Below, piece by piece: positions 51,940-60,797 of a stretch of DNA of 64,000 nucleotides. The stretch spans positions 1 through 64,000 of the forward strand of contig NZ_FNOU01000010.1 of assembly GCF_900107125.1 (NCBI RefSeq), in the 5' to 3' direction. Position 1 is the first letter of the stretch, and the number at the start of each line of letters is the position of its first letter. The DNA comes from Eubacterium barkeri (GTDB taxonomy: Bacteria > Bacillota > Clostridia > Eubacteriales > Eubacteriaceae). A model generated the notes under the pieces. It was not told where the DNA came from. It made no database searches and was given only the letters and a program-made list of their open reading frames with translations. Made by a program: the position numbers and the translations under genes.

Positions 51940-53201
51940 GAGAAACCGTTTTTTATTGTGCCAATCATCCCCAGAAAATCGTCATGATCATCAATCATAA
52001 CCACCTCCCGCTGACGTTTTATATCCTCCAGAGCCTCTGCCACCAATCCTCCAGTAAAATCGCCTGACAATACGCTCCGATGCATCACAATGGTTCCCTT
52101 AAAATCCGACAATCCCCGAAGATTTTCGATATTTCCGGTGCCAAAGGGAACATCCGCCACTAAAAGCACATCCGCCCCTGACATCAGGGCCAGATTCTTT
52201 CGCTGATCCTCTGGAGACACCGCCATAAAGGGTGGAATCACTACCATTTCCAGGCCCAGATACTCTGCCATCCGCCAGTCATCGCTCCCCTCATTCACCA
52301 CCCCCAGGGTGACATGGTGGCCCATTTCAGACAACTCATCCAAAATCCGAACCGCCCCGCCACCACCGCAAATCACATGAATGGACAAAGGATTTTCCAC
52401 TTGCTGGGGCTTTAGCACCCCGATAGGAATCACCTCGGGTTTTTCGAAGAGGGTATTCTCTCGAATCAGCATCCGCATATTGTACAACAGGCGCATATTA
52501 TCATCCACAATAACAGCCTCCGGCGGGCCATCCGCCACCACCTGTCCGTCATTAATCATAATAAGCCGCCCGCAATACCGGGAGGCTAGATTCAGATCAT
52601 GGAGCACCGCCACCACCGTCATGCCGGATTCCTTATTGAGGCGAACGATCATTTCCATGACCTCGATTTGATGATGGACATCTAAAGCCGAGGTGGGTTC
52701 GTCCAGTAGGATGATTTCCGGCTCCTGGGCGATGGCCCGGGCAATAACCACCCGCTGCTTTTCCCCGCCGGAAAGCTCATTAAAGAGTCGCCCTCTAAAT
52801 CGCTGTGTCCCCGTCACGGCCATGGCCCGGGTCACGATATCCCGGTCCTGGTTCCCCTCCCGATCCCGAAAGCCCAGATAGGGGTTTCGGCCCATCATCA
52901 CAATATCCTCCACATAAAAATCGTAGTCGATGGCAAAGTGCTGGGGAACCACCGCCATCCGCCTGGCCCGCTCCCTCTGGGAAAGGCCGGCATTATCCTC
53001 TCCCTGGACCCAAATCTGCCCTGCAGTAATGGGCAATAAACCGGACACCCCCTTAAGGAGGGTCGATTTCCCCGTTCCATTGGAGCCAATCAGCCCAACG
53101 AACTCCCCTTCATGGATGGTCGCTGTAAAGCCCTTGATGATTTCCCGTTCTCCATACCCTGTATGAACACCGTCGAAGCGCAGTATTTCCTTGGCATCCA
53201 T
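51936..53201 (-). CDS. btuD: BtuD-like ABC ATPase with an extra C-terminal domain
   Basis: 421 aa. Residues 1-250 are a FecE/BtuD-type ATPase: Walker A GSNGTGKST (39-47), LSGGEKQR (143-150), Walker B ILLDEPTSALD. Residues about 274-415 form an additional alpha/beta domain starting HVICGGGGAVRIL, with GVVNEGSDDW, PPFMAVSP and VPFGTGN segments, resembling a nucleotide-type Rossmann fold. I know of such extensions in ABC ATPases of corrinoid-using anaerobes but no assigned function. With btuC and btuF it should import corrinoids or a similar chelate. Confidence 0.82.
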   Translation of the reverse strand: MDAKEILRFDGVHTGYGEREIIKGFTATIHEGEFVGLIGSNGTGKSTLLKGVSGLLPITAGQIWVQGEDNAGLSQRERARRMAVVPQHFAIDYDFYVEDIVMMGRNPYLGFRDREGNQDRDIVTRAMAVTGTQRFRGRLFNELSGGEKQRVVIARAIAQEPEIILLDEPTSALDVHHQIEVMEMIVRLNKESGMTVVAVLHDLNLASRYCGRLIMINDGQVVADGPPEAVIVDDNMRLLYNMRMLIRENTLFEKPEVIPIGVLKPQQVENPLSIHVICGGGGAVRILDELSEMGHHVTLGVVNEGSDDWRMAEYLGLEMVVIPPFMAVSPEDQRKNLALMSGADVLLVADVPFGTGNIENLRGLSDFKGTIVMHRSVLSGDFTGGLVAEALEDIKRQREVVMIDDHDDFLGMIGTIKNGFS

Positions 53202-53203
53202 GG

Positions 53204-54232
53204 CTATACCCCCTTCCTGGTTTTACGCAGGAGATAAATAAAAAAGGGACCACCAAAGGCTGCGGTAATAATCCCCACAGGAATCTCCTGGCTGGCCACA
53301 CTCCGGGCCAGGGTGTCGCAGCATACCAGAAAGGCCCCGCCCAGGACCATGGATAAGGGCAAAAGCACCCGGTGCTTGGGACCCGTGAGCATCCGTACCA
53401 CATGGGGAACCACCAGCCCTACGAAGCCGATAATTCCGGTCACAGAAACTACTGCCGCCACCACGATGGAAGAGGCAATGAGAACCTTCTTTTTAAGACG
53501 CTCGGTATCCACCCCCAGCTGGGTTGCCGTATCCTCCCCTAAAAGCATAATATCCAATTCCCGAACCGTTGTTGCCAACACCACGCATCCCAAAAGCACA
53601 AAGGGCAGCACAATAAAGACCTGGTCCCAGCCCGTTCCATTAAAGCTGCCCATGGTCCAAAACATAATGGCATTCATACTCTGGACATTAAAGATCATCA
53701 GAAGAGACATAAAAGCAGAGAGACTCTGGCCCACCGCAATACCGGAAAGAAGCAGGCTTCCCACGGGTACCCGCCGTCCCACTCTGGAAATGCGATAAAC
53801 CAAAAAAATGGTCACAAAGGCCCCAATAAAGGCCAACACCGCCGTGCCTCCCATTCCCATAAAGCTGGTATCAAAACGCAGGACAATGCCGATAGCTGCC
53901 CCCAGTGCTGCCCCAGAGGATACCCCCAGGATATAAGGATCGGCCATGGGATTCTTAAAGATCCCCTGATACGCCCCGCCACAGACAGCCAAGGCCCCCC
54001 CTGTCAAAAAACCCAGAATAACCCGGGGCAGACGCACATCCCAGATAATGGCCCCGTGGCCTGCACTGGCACTGCTCCCTCCAATGTCAATGCGGAGCAG
54101 TTGGTACAATAGAATCCGGTTCGCCTCCCCAAAGGGAATGGACGTAATCCCCATTAAGGTGCAAATATAAATCAGAAGTAAACACCCCACCACCAGCAGG
54201 GGCAGGGCGTATTTTTTTAAATGCTTTTTCAT
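53204..54232 (-). CDS. btuC: BtuC-like (FecCD family) ABC permease
   Basis: 342 aa integral membrane permease with about ten helices and the FecCD signatures GxxLAVCGGAYQGIFKNPMADPYILGVSSGAALGA and GFVGLVVPHVVRM. Permease of a vitamin B12, heme or siderophore importer; B12 is favoured by context only. Its ATG overlaps the btuF stop (ATGA) and it ends two bases before btuD. Confidence 0.88.
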   Translation of the reverse strand: MKKHLKKYALPLLVVGCLLLIYICTLMGITSIPFGEANRILLYQLLRIDIGGSSASAGHGAIIWDVRLPRVILGFLTGGALAVCGGAYQGIFKNPMADPYILGVSSGAALGAAIGIVLRFDTSFMGMGGTAVLAFIGAFVTIFLVYRISRVGRRVPVGSLLLSGIAVGQSLSAFMSLLMIFNVQSMNAIMFWTMGSFNGTGWDQVFIVLPFVLLGCVVLATTVRELDIMLLGEDTATQLGVDTERLKKKVLIASSIVVAAVVSVTGIIGFVGLVVPHVVRMLTGPKHRVLLPLSMVLGGAFLVCCDTLARSVASQEIPVGIITAAFGGPFFIYLLRKTRKGV

Positions 54233-55173
54233 TTAATGAGATCCGGGTAGATATCCTGAACAAAGAGCCGTAAGCCCTCTACAATCCGTGGACCTGGGCG
54301 CTGCATGAGATCCGCCTCAGGGGAGGTCATTCCGTAGGCATAAATCTGCCCCTTTGCAATGGCGGTCACCTGGTTGAAGCCCGGTACTGCAGCAATAGAC
54401 TTCGCAGTATTCAAAAACGAGATGTACACATCGGGGTTATCGGCAATAATCTGCTCCACGGACAGCTGGGGCCAGGCGGTATTCCCCGTCGCTGCAATGT
54501 TCCTCACATTAATTTCATCCATCATGGACCCCAATAGGGAGCCATTTCCTGCACTATAATAATCCCCTAAATCGATGAACACCGACTTTTGGACACTAAC
54601 TCCAGCACAAGCATCAACCAGCTTCTTTCGCTCTGCTTCCATTCCCTCTGCCACGGTTTTAGCAGCATCGTTGGCGTTGATCAGCTTGCCAGTGATGACA
54701 ATATCCCCCATCACCCCATCGATGCTCGTCGCTGAGAACACCACAACCTTGGCCCCGGTATTTTCAAGCTGCTTGCGGACATTGTCATCGATAAAGTCTG
54801 TCGCCAACACCAGATCCGGACTCAACCCAACGATTTTTTCCACATTGGGGGCATTGTAATCCCCAATACTAGCCACAGCAGCGGCCTCTGCGGGGTAGTT
54901 GCAATAGTCGGTCCGACCCACCAGCCGATCCCCTTCCCCCAGGGCAAACACAATCTCTGTATTGGCCGGCGAGAGGGAAACAATCCGCTCTGGCTGGGCA
55001 TCCAGGGTCACCTCTGTTCCCAAATCATCGGTAATGGTCAAGGGATAGCTCGTCTGCCCCGATACCACCTCGACCTTCCCAGAGGTTCCACTGTTACTTT
55101 GGCATCCGGACACGGCCAATACAATCCCTGCCATCACCAACACACACCACACGACATTCCAAAATTTTTTCAT
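54229..55173 (-). CDS. btuF: BtuF-like substrate-binding lipoprotein
   Basis: 314 aa periplasmic-binding-type lipoprotein anchored through the Cys in LAVSGC (about residue 23). Helical-backbone fold with RIVSLSPANTEIVFALGEGDRLVGRTDYCNYP, a BtuF-like opening, then GLSPDLVLATDF. Start ATG at 55173 behind GGAGGG. First gene of btuFCD. Specificity for cobalamin or cobinamide is inferred from the opening motif and neighbours; it could bind another chelate. Confidence 0.82.
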   Translation of the reverse strand: MKKFWNVVWCVLVMAGIVLAVSGCQSNSGTSGKVEVVSGQTSYPLTITDDLGTEVTLDAQPERIVSLSPANTEIVFALGEGDRLVGRTDYCNYPAEAAAVASIGDYNAPNVEKIVGLSPDLVLATDFIDDNVRKQLENTGAKVVVFSATSIDGVMGDIVITGKLINANDAAKTVAEGMEAERKKLVDACAGVSVQKSVFIDLGDYYSAGNGSLLGSMMDEINVRNIAATGNTAWPQLSVEQIIADNPDVYISFLNTAKSIAAVPGFNQVTAIAKGQIYAYGMTSPEADLMQRPGPRIVEGLRLFVQDIYPDLIK

Positions 55174-55222
55174 AACGCCCTCCTTCTTCATGACAAATCC
55201 AATCAATTCTTCCTACCAACTT

Positions 55223-55251
55223 ATTTTAGAGCATCCCCCCCAAAAATACAA
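55223..55251 (-). promoter_or_regulatory. Promoter of btuFCD
   Basis: Minus-strand -35 TTGTAT (55246-55251), 17-base spacer containing a G7 run, -10 TAAAAT (55223-55228). The leader is only about 45 bases, too short for a cobalamin riboswitch. Confidence 0.5.
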
Positions 55252-55261
55252 GCGCAATTAA

Positions 55262-55300
55262 AAAACCGAGACCCAAAGCATCACACTTCGGTCCCCGGCA
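55262..55300 (-). terminator. Terminator of the metal ATPase gene
   Basis: Minus-strand stem CCGGGGACCGAAG / CTTTGGGTCTCGG (some G-U pairs) followed by TTTTTT. Confidence 0.8.
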
Positions 55301-55304
55301 AATA

Positions 55305-57629
55305 TTACTTACTATATAAGATACGAATGGAATTGAGAATACACAGGAAGGCAACCCCGGTATCTGCAAAGACTGCCAACCACATATTGGCGTAAATCCC
55401 CGTCAATCCCAGAATCATCACGATAATTTTGATGGTCAGCGCAAAAACCACATTCTGCCAGGAAATCCTCACGGTCTTCTTTGCAATTTCGATGGCGTCT
55501 GGAATGGCATCTAAATTTGAATTCATAAACACGACATCCCCCGCCTCGATGGCAGCATCTGCACCGCTGCCCATGGCAGCTCCCACATCAGCCCCAGCTA
55601 AAACCGGGGCATCGTTAATACCATCACCGACAAACATGACCGCACCGATTTTATCCCGAATCCGCCCCAACTCGGCCAACTTGTCCTGGGGCAATAGTCG
55701 GGCGTGGACTTCTTCCACACCAGCCTCTGCCGCCACGGCATCGGCACTGTCCTGGGCATCTCCGGTGAGCATGGCTGTTAGGATATGATTGTCTTTAATC
55801 CGGGAAATGGCCGATCTGGCCTCAGGCTTAAGGGTATCGGCCACGATAATCTGTCCGACGTAAACACCGTCCACAGCCAGAAGCACCTCAGAGCCCCGCT
55901 GTGCCTTAACGCGACCGGCCAGGTCAATGCCCTTGAATTCCATGAGCTTGACATTGCCGCACAAAACCCTCTGGTTTCCCTGGATAGCCACGATCCCTTT
56001 ACCGGACAGCTCCTCAACAGCCTCTGGGGCATTTAATTCCAGCCCACGGGATTCTGCAGCCGCCACGATACTCGTGGCGATGGGATGGGTGGACACCTGT
56101 TCACAGGATGCCGCCAGGGCAAGAAGCTCTGTCTCCCCAAAATTTTCTGTGGGGATGACCTGTTGTACTACAAAATCCCCCTGGGTAATGGTCCCGGTTT
56201 TATCCATGACCACCGCCTTAATATTGGCCAAAGCTTCCATAACGACGCCCCCCTTAAACAGGATCCCTTGCTTCGATCCGGCACCGATGCCGCAGAAAAA
56301 GGCCAGGGGCACCGACAGCACCAGCGCACAGGGGCAGCTCATAACCAAAAAGCTCAGAGCTGTATAAATCCAGGGGTAAAAGGCCTGTCCCGTAATCAGG
56401 GGAATGCCCACTGCGGTAAACAGGGCGATGGCCACCACCACCGGGGTGTATACCCGGGCAAACCGGGTAATGAAATTATCAATTCTCGGCTTGCTGGCGG
56501 CGGCGTTTTCCACGGAGTCCAGTATCCGGGTGACCATGGATTCCTTAAGCACCTTTTCCACCCGAATTTTAAGGGCCCCGGAGGTATTGACACAGCCTGA
56601 GATCACCTCATCCCCAGTGCTGACTCCAAGGGGTACCGGCTCTCCGGTGACTGCGGCGGTATCAATGCGGCTTTCCCCATCAATGACGATGCCATCCAGG
56701 GGAATGCGGTCCCCTGGACGTACCAGGAGGATATCCCCTACCTGGGCCTCCTCGGCACCAATGACTTTGACCGACTCACCCACCAATAAATTAACCGTTT
56801 CCGGCCGCAGGTCCACCGCCTCCATAATCTGGCTTCGGCTGCGCTCCACGGCGAAATGTTCAAAGGTTACCCCAATTCGGAAGAATAGCATAACGCCCAC
56901 AGCTTCCGGGTATTGGGCGATGGCAAAGGCTCCCAGGGTGGCGACACTCATCAAAAAGTTTTCATCAAACACCTGTCCCTTGAAAAGATTCTTAACCGCC
57001 GTTAAAACGATGTTTCCCCCTAATACGAGATAGGCCACCACAAAGGCGATGATCAGAGGCAGGGAGTAGGTCTCAATTCCACTGACCTCATGGTATATTT
57101 CGACACCAATGAAGAATATCCCACCTAAAATGAGGGAGATGAGATTCAATTGATCCTTTGTGAAAAATCCTTTGGATTTTTGAGCCTCTTTCTTTCGGCC
57201 ACCTTCTTTTGCCACCAGATGGACCCCATTTTCAATTTTTTGACAGATCGCCTCTATTTCCGGCATCAGACGGTCCTGATTTGCTGCCGTTAAACGCAAT
57301 TCCCTGGTGGCAAAGGTAATGGAGGCACTGGACACCTCCGGGAGGGTATTAATGCGTTTTTCCATCTTTGCCGCACAATTGGCGCACCCCAGGTTTTCGA
57401 TGGTGTAGACCCGGACCTCATGGCCCTTGGTCACTTCTCCCCCATCCTGGGTCTCCGGTTCTTCGGAATGATGATGACCATGGTGGTCGTGGCCGCAGTC
57501 ACATCCTTCATGGTTTTCGTTTTTGGGTTCATGGTCGTGATCATGATGGTCATGACCGCAGCCGCAGGCTTCACCATGGGTATGGTCGTGGCCATGGGTA
57601 TGCTCTTGTTCTTTATGATGGTTCGACAT
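55305..57629 (-). CDS. cadA: Zn/Cd-type P1B ATPase with His-rich N-terminus
   Basis: 774 aa metal-exporting ATPase. Residues 1-55 are packed with His, Asp and two CGC/CDC pairs (HDHTHGEACGCGHDHH), then an HMA domain with GCANCAAK (Cys82, Cys85). The membrane CPC motif (MSCPCALVLS), phosphorylation motif DKTGT and hinge TGDAQDSADA are intact. CPC with this context is typical of Zn/Cd/Pb exporters; cobalt exporters usually have SPC. It stands alone, with an ArsR/SmtB-like palindrome in its promoter region and no regulator gene adjacent. Confidence 0.88.
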   Translation of the reverse strand: MSNHHKEQEHTHGHDHTHGEACGCGHDHHDHDHEPKNENHEGCDCGHDHHGHHHSEEPETQDGGEVTKGHEVRVYTIENLGCANCAAKMEKRINTLPEVSSASITFATRELRLTAANQDRLMPEIEAICQKIENGVHLVAKEGGRKKEAQKSKGFFTKDQLNLISLILGGIFFIGVEIYHEVSGIETYSLPLIIAFVVAYLVLGGNIVLTAVKNLFKGQVFDENFLMSVATLGAFAIAQYPEAVGVMLFFRIGVTFEHFAVERSRSQIMEAVDLRPETVNLLVGESVKVIGAEEAQVGDILLVRPGDRIPLDGIVIDGESRIDTAAVTGEPVPLGVSTGDEVISGCVNTSGALKIRVEKVLKESMVTRILDSVENAAASKPRIDNFITRFARVYTPVVVAIALFTAVGIPLITGQAFYPWIYTALSFLVMSCPCALVLSVPLAFFCGIGAGSKQGILFKGGVVMEALANIKAVVMDKTGTITQGDFVVQQVIPTENFGETELLALAASCEQVSTHPIATSIVAAAESRGLELNAPEAVEELSGKGIVAIQGNQRVLCGNVKLMEFKGIDLAGRVKAQRGSEVLLAVDGVYVGQIIVADTLKPEARSAISRIKDNHILTAMLTGDAQDSADAVAAEAGVEEVHARLLPQDKLAELGRIRDKIGAVMFVGDGINDAPVLAGADVGAAMGSGADAAIEAGDVVFMNSNLDAIPDAIEIAKKTVRISWQNVVFALTIKIIVMILGLTGIYANMWLAVFADTGVAFLCILNSIRILYSK

Positions 57630-57655
57630 GGCAATCTCCTTATCTTTTTATATTA

Positions 57656-57711
57656 ACATATGAACATTCATTCATATATTGATATTATGTCACTTTTTTT
57701 CCAAAAGTCAA
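57656..57711 (-). promoter_or_regulatory. cadA promoter and ArsR/SmtB-like operator
   Basis: Minus-strand -35 TTGACT (57706-57711), 16-base spacer, -10 CATAAT (57684-57689). Around the predicted start lies the inverted repeat ATATGAA-6-TTCATAT (57658-57677), the pattern bound by metal sensors of the ArsR/SmtB family. Confidence 0.6.
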
Positions 57712-57744
57712 GGCTTTTTGAATATTTTTCACTCACAATTATTC

Positions 57745-57785
57745 AAAAAAGCCCCCTCCAGAACAATGGGTCCTGGAGAGGGCTT
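57745..57785 (-). terminator. Terminator of the feo operon
   Basis: Minus-strand stem AGCCCTCTCCAG / CTGGAGGGGGCT followed by TTTTTT, 15 bases after the Cys-rich protein stop. Confidence 0.9.
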
Positions 57786-57799
57786 CGGTCAATATTCAT

Positions 57800-57973
57800 T
57801 TATTTTTCTTTAACCGTATCCGATGGCTTTTTTTCAGCGCCACAGCCACTGGCATGGGGACAGGAGGCACAGCCGCAACCACAGCCACCGCCTTTCTTTT
57901 TATCCCGCACCAGTTTAATGACAATGGCAGCGACAATAGCTAACAGTATTCCGCCAACAATAAAGGTTCCCAT
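57800..57973 (-). CDS. FeoB-associated Cys-rich membrane protein
   Basis: A 57 aa protein with one membrane helix (about 3-21), a short basic stretch RDKKKGGG, then clustered cysteines CGCGCASCPH...GCG and a charged tail. This is the layout of the small FeoB-associated Cys-rich family (Pfam FeoB_associated). The ATG at 57973 has GGAAGGAGG nine bases upstream and the gene sits 30 bases after feoB. The cysteines may bind iron or a cluster during Fe2+ import. Short genes like this are easily missed. Confidence 0.85.
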   Translation of the reverse strand: MGTFIVGGILLAIVAAIVIKLVRDKKKGGGCGCGCASCPHASGCGAEKKPSDTVKEK

Positions 57974-58003
57974 AGAGTGTCCTCCTTCCTATTTTTACAA
58001 TAA

Positions 58004-60151
58004 TTATAATTCCACAGCCTTAGGATTACCCACAGCATCCGCCTTTTTTTCTGGCCGGAAGAGAAGGTATAAAAAGCCGAGAATCAGCAGAATGGCCACC
58101 ACTGTCCCCAGGGTAAAGGTCCCGGTTAAAATAAAGGTGCCGATTTGATAAACACACAGGGCCACCGCGTAGGCTAAGCCACATTGATAACCAATGGCAA
58201 ACCAGAACCACTTCGCACTTTGCATCTCTCCTTTTATGGCTCCCATGGCCGCAAAGCAGGGGGCACACAGCAAATTGAACACCAGGAAAGAATAAGCAGA
58301 GAAAACAGTAAAGCTGGCCGCCAGGGTACCCCAGACCTCTGCCCCATCTTCAGCCACTTCAGAGAAGCCATAGAGCACCCCAAAGGTTCCCACCACGTTT
58401 TCCTTGGCCACAAGACCGGTAATGGCCGCCACCGCGGCCTGCCAATTCCCCCATCCCAGGGGTGTGAATATCCAGGCAAAGGCCGAACCGATGGCCGCTA
58501 AAAAGCTCTCGTTCATATCCTCCACCATACCAATGCCGCCATCCACCATGCCAAAGCTTTGGAGAGACCAGACGATGATGGTCGATAGCAGGATGATGGT
58601 GCCCGCCCGTTTAATAAAGGCCCAGCCCCGTTCCCAGGTACTTCTCAGTACATCGGATATCCGTGGCCAGTGATAGGCTGGCAGCTCCATGACAAAGGGT
58701 GCCGGGTCCCCGGTGAACATCCGGGTTTTCTTTAAAACAATCCCAGAACAAACAATGGCAAAAATTCCAACGAAATAAGCACTGGGTGCCACCCACCAGG
58801 CGCCGCCAAATAATGCCCCTGCAATGAGGGCAATAATGGGCAGCTTCGCCGAGCAGGGGATAAAGGTCGTCGTCATAATGGTCATCCGGCGATCCCTGAC
58901 ATTTTCAATGGTTCGAGAGGCCATAATCCCAGGAACACCGCATCCCGATCCAATTAACATGGGAATAAAAGATTTACCCGACAGCCCAAATTTCCTGAAA
59001 ATCCGGTCCATGATAAAGGCAACCCGGGCCATGTAGCCACAGGATTCCAGAAAAGCAAGGAACAAAAAGAGCACCAGCATCTGGGGTACAAATCCCAGCA
59101 CCGCACCAACACCGCTCAGAACGCCATCCACTAAAAGTCCGGAAAGCCAATGGGCACAGCCAATGGCCTCCAGCCCTGCTGACGCACTTGGAATAATCCA
59201 GGCCCCAAAGAGGGTATCATTGGTCCAGTCCGTTAAAAAGGTTCCCACAGTGGTCACTGAAATATAATATACCAAAACCATCACCGCCGCAAAAATAGGC
59301 ATGGCGGCGAATCGGTTGGTGACCACCCGGTCAATTTTATCAGAGACGCTCAATTCCCCCCGGGTCTTTTGGGAATGACATTTTCCAATGACTCCCTCAA
59401 TATAATCGTAGCGCTCCCCGGTGATAATGCTCTCTGCATCATCATCCAGTTCCTTTTCACAATCGATGATATCCTGAGCGATATGCTGGATTGACGGGGC
59501 ATCAATGCCCAGGGACTGGTGAATTTTTTCGTCCCGTTCGAAGCACTTGATGGCGTAAAAACGCTGCTGTTCTTCTGGTAGATCATGGAGCACTGCCTCC
59601 TCAATATGAGCCAGGGCATGCTCCACACAACCACTGTATCGATGCTTTGGAACAACAGGCGCACCGGCAGCCGCTTTTTTGGCTGCTGTAATGAGTTCAT
59701 CCAGTCCTTCCCCCTTCATGGCAGAAATCTCCACCACTGGGCAACCTAAGGCCTTGGTCATGGCCTGAATATCCACAGTATCCCCGTTTTTACGAACCAG
59801 ATCCATCATATTGACTGCCACAACCACCGGCAATCCCATTTCCAGGATCTGGGTGGTCAAGTACAAATTTCTTTCCAGATTGGTTCCATCCACAATATCA
59901 ATGACAACCTCAGGGCGTTCCCCCACCAGGTATTCCCGGGCAACCACTTCTTCTAAGGTGTAGGGGGATAACGAATAAATCCCAGGAAGGTCGATAATGG
60001 CAATATCCTTATCCTTCCGGTACTTTCCTTCCTTCTTCTCCACAGTGACCCCAGGCCAATTCCCAACGAATTGATTGGATCCCGTTAATGCATTAAACAG
60101 CGTCGTCTTCCCACAATTGGGATTCCCCGCCAGGGCAAGATGTATTCCCAT
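58004..60151 (-). CDS. feoB: Ferrous iron transporter FeoB
   Basis: 715 aa Fe2+ transporter. N-terminal GTPase domain with G1 GNPNCGKTTLF, G3 DLPGIYSL and G4 NMMD, a helical spacer, then about ten membrane helices with two Gate motifs including PMLIGSGCGVPG and PCSAKLP. Preceded by two feoA genes and followed by the Cys-rich partner. Confidence 0.95.
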   Translation of the reverse strand: MGIHLALAGNPNCGKTTLFNALTGSNQFVGNWPGVTVEKKEGKYRKDKDIAIIDLPGIYSLSPYTLEEVVAREYLVGERPEVVIDIVDGTNLERNLYLTTQILEMGLPVVVAVNMMDLVRKNGDTVDIQAMTKALGCPVVEISAMKGEGLDELITAAKKAAAGAPVVPKHRYSGCVEHALAHIEEAVLHDLPEEQQRFYAIKCFERDEKIHQSLGIDAPSIQHIAQDIIDCEKELDDDAESIITGERYDYIEGVIGKCHSQKTRGELSVSDKIDRVVTNRFAAMPIFAAVMVLVYYISVTTVGTFLTDWTNDTLFGAWIIPSASAGLEAIGCAHWLSGLLVDGVLSGVGAVLGFVPQMLVLFLFLAFLESCGYMARVAFIMDRIFRKFGLSGKSFIPMLIGSGCGVPGIMASRTIENVRDRRMTIMTTTFIPCSAKLPIIALIAGALFGGAWWVAPSAYFVGIFAIVCSGIVLKKTRMFTGDPAPFVMELPAYHWPRISDVLRSTWERGWAFIKRAGTIILLSTIIVWSLQSFGMVDGGIGMVEDMNESFLAAIGSAFAWIFTPLGWGNWQAAVAAITGLVAKENVVGTFGVLYGFSEVAEDGAEVWGTLAASFTVFSAYSFLVFNLLCAPCFAAMGAIKGEMQSAKWFWFAIGYQCGLAYAVALCVYQIGTFILTGTFTLGTVVAILLILGFLYLLFRPEKKADAVGNPKAVEL

Positions 60152-60164
60152 TGATTCCTCCTAA

Positions 60165-60178
60165 ATTAGTTTCACTAA
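60165..60178. promoter_or_regulatory. Short palindrome between feoA and feoB
   Basis: TTAGT-TTC-ACTAA lies in the 61-base feoA-feoB gap. The TTAG-N5-CTAA spacing resembles the outer part of a DtxR-type operator, but it is short and its position within an operon makes regulation uncertain. Confidence 0.3.
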
Positions 60179-60212
60179 CTCTATCGCCAAAAATAATCGC
60201 GCATCAGCGCGT

Positions 60213-60434
60213 TTATTCAACCTCAATCAGCTCGGCATCTGCTTTTCTCAGAGACAATTCGTAGCCTCTGACCGTGACCTCCACCGGATCACCTAATGGG
60301 GCGACCTTTCGAACCGAAATCGGTGTTCCTTTGGTGATTCCCATATCCATAATACGCCGCTTAACCGGCCCGATCCCATGGAGCTTGGTGACTTTGACCG
60401 TCTCCCCGACCTTTGTTTCTTTTAAGGTTATCAA
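60213..60434 (-). CDS. feoA: FeoA family protein (first of two)
   Basis: 73 aa SH3-like protein: VGETVKVTKLHGIGPVKRRIMDMGITKGTPISVRKVAPLGDPVEVTVRGYELSLRK is cut here to key parts: RRIMDMG and PVEVTVRGYELSLR are the FeoA core. Likely interacts with FeoB and modulates its activity. Lies between the second FeoA and feoB. Confidence 0.92.
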   Translation of the reverse strand: MITLKETKVGETVKVTKLHGIGPVKRRIMDMGITKGTPISVRKVAPLGDPVEVTVRGYELSLRKADAELIEVE

Positions 60435-60445
60435 TTCACTTCCTC

Positions 60446-60658
60446 CTAAACCATGATTTTCTTCGCCATTTCGTGGCTAATGGCCACCCGGGCATCCCGA
60501 ACACTAACAATGACATTGCCATTCATACGATTAACCACCGTAATGGTACTTCCCGGGATAAACCCCAGATTATTTAAAAATTTCTTAACATCATCGGATC
60601 CGCCGATCCGTTTAATCTCACCGGACTCCCCGGTTTTTATAAATGATAAAGGCATCAT
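60446..60658 (-). CDS. FeoA family protein (second)
   Basis: 70 aa SH3-like FeoA homologue with LNNLGFIPGSTITVV and VIVSVRDARVAISHEMAKKI. It differs strongly from the neighbouring FeoA, so it is an ancient paralogue rather than a recent copy. Two adjacent ATG codons at 60653-60658 follow GGAGGAGAG. First gene of the feo operon. Confidence 0.88.
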   Translation of the reverse strand: MMPLSFIKTGESGEIKRIGGSDDVKKFLNNLGFIPGSTITVVNRMNGNVIVSVRDARVAISHEMAKKIMV

Positions 60659-60725
60659 TCTCTCCTCCTTGGATCAAGATTGATTGTCTGAGCTTACATT
60701 GTTTGCCTAAGCTTTCTTCGCATTT

Positions 60726-60756
60726 AAAGTTTATATCAACTAACTTTGTGCGTCAA
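60726..60756 (-). promoter_or_regulatory. feo promoter with overlapping palindrome
   Basis: Minus-strand -35 TTGACG (60751-60756) with TAAACT at 17 bases or TATAAA at 15. The inverted repeat AAAGTT-10-AACTTT (60726-60747) spans the spacer and -10 and could be an iron-regulator operator. Confidence 0.45.
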
Positions 60757-60797
60757 CACTTAAAATACATTAGAATTATTCCAAAATAACTCCATTC

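Noticed and set aside
55174-55262. Cobalamin riboswitch upstream of btuF
   Set aside because: The space between the upstream terminator and the start codon is under 90 bases and lacks any aptamer segment.
57470-57629. Repeat array in the His-rich region
   Set aside because: The repeated ATG/GTC-rich units are codon repeats for His, Asp and Gly, with no spacer structure, so not CRISPR or a satellite repeat.
57368-57682. Plus-strand frames rich in Gly/His/Arg or Met/Val opposite the cadA N-terminus
   Set aside because: They are the reverse complement of the His/Asp-rich leader codons, which have a clear functional explanation on the minus strand.
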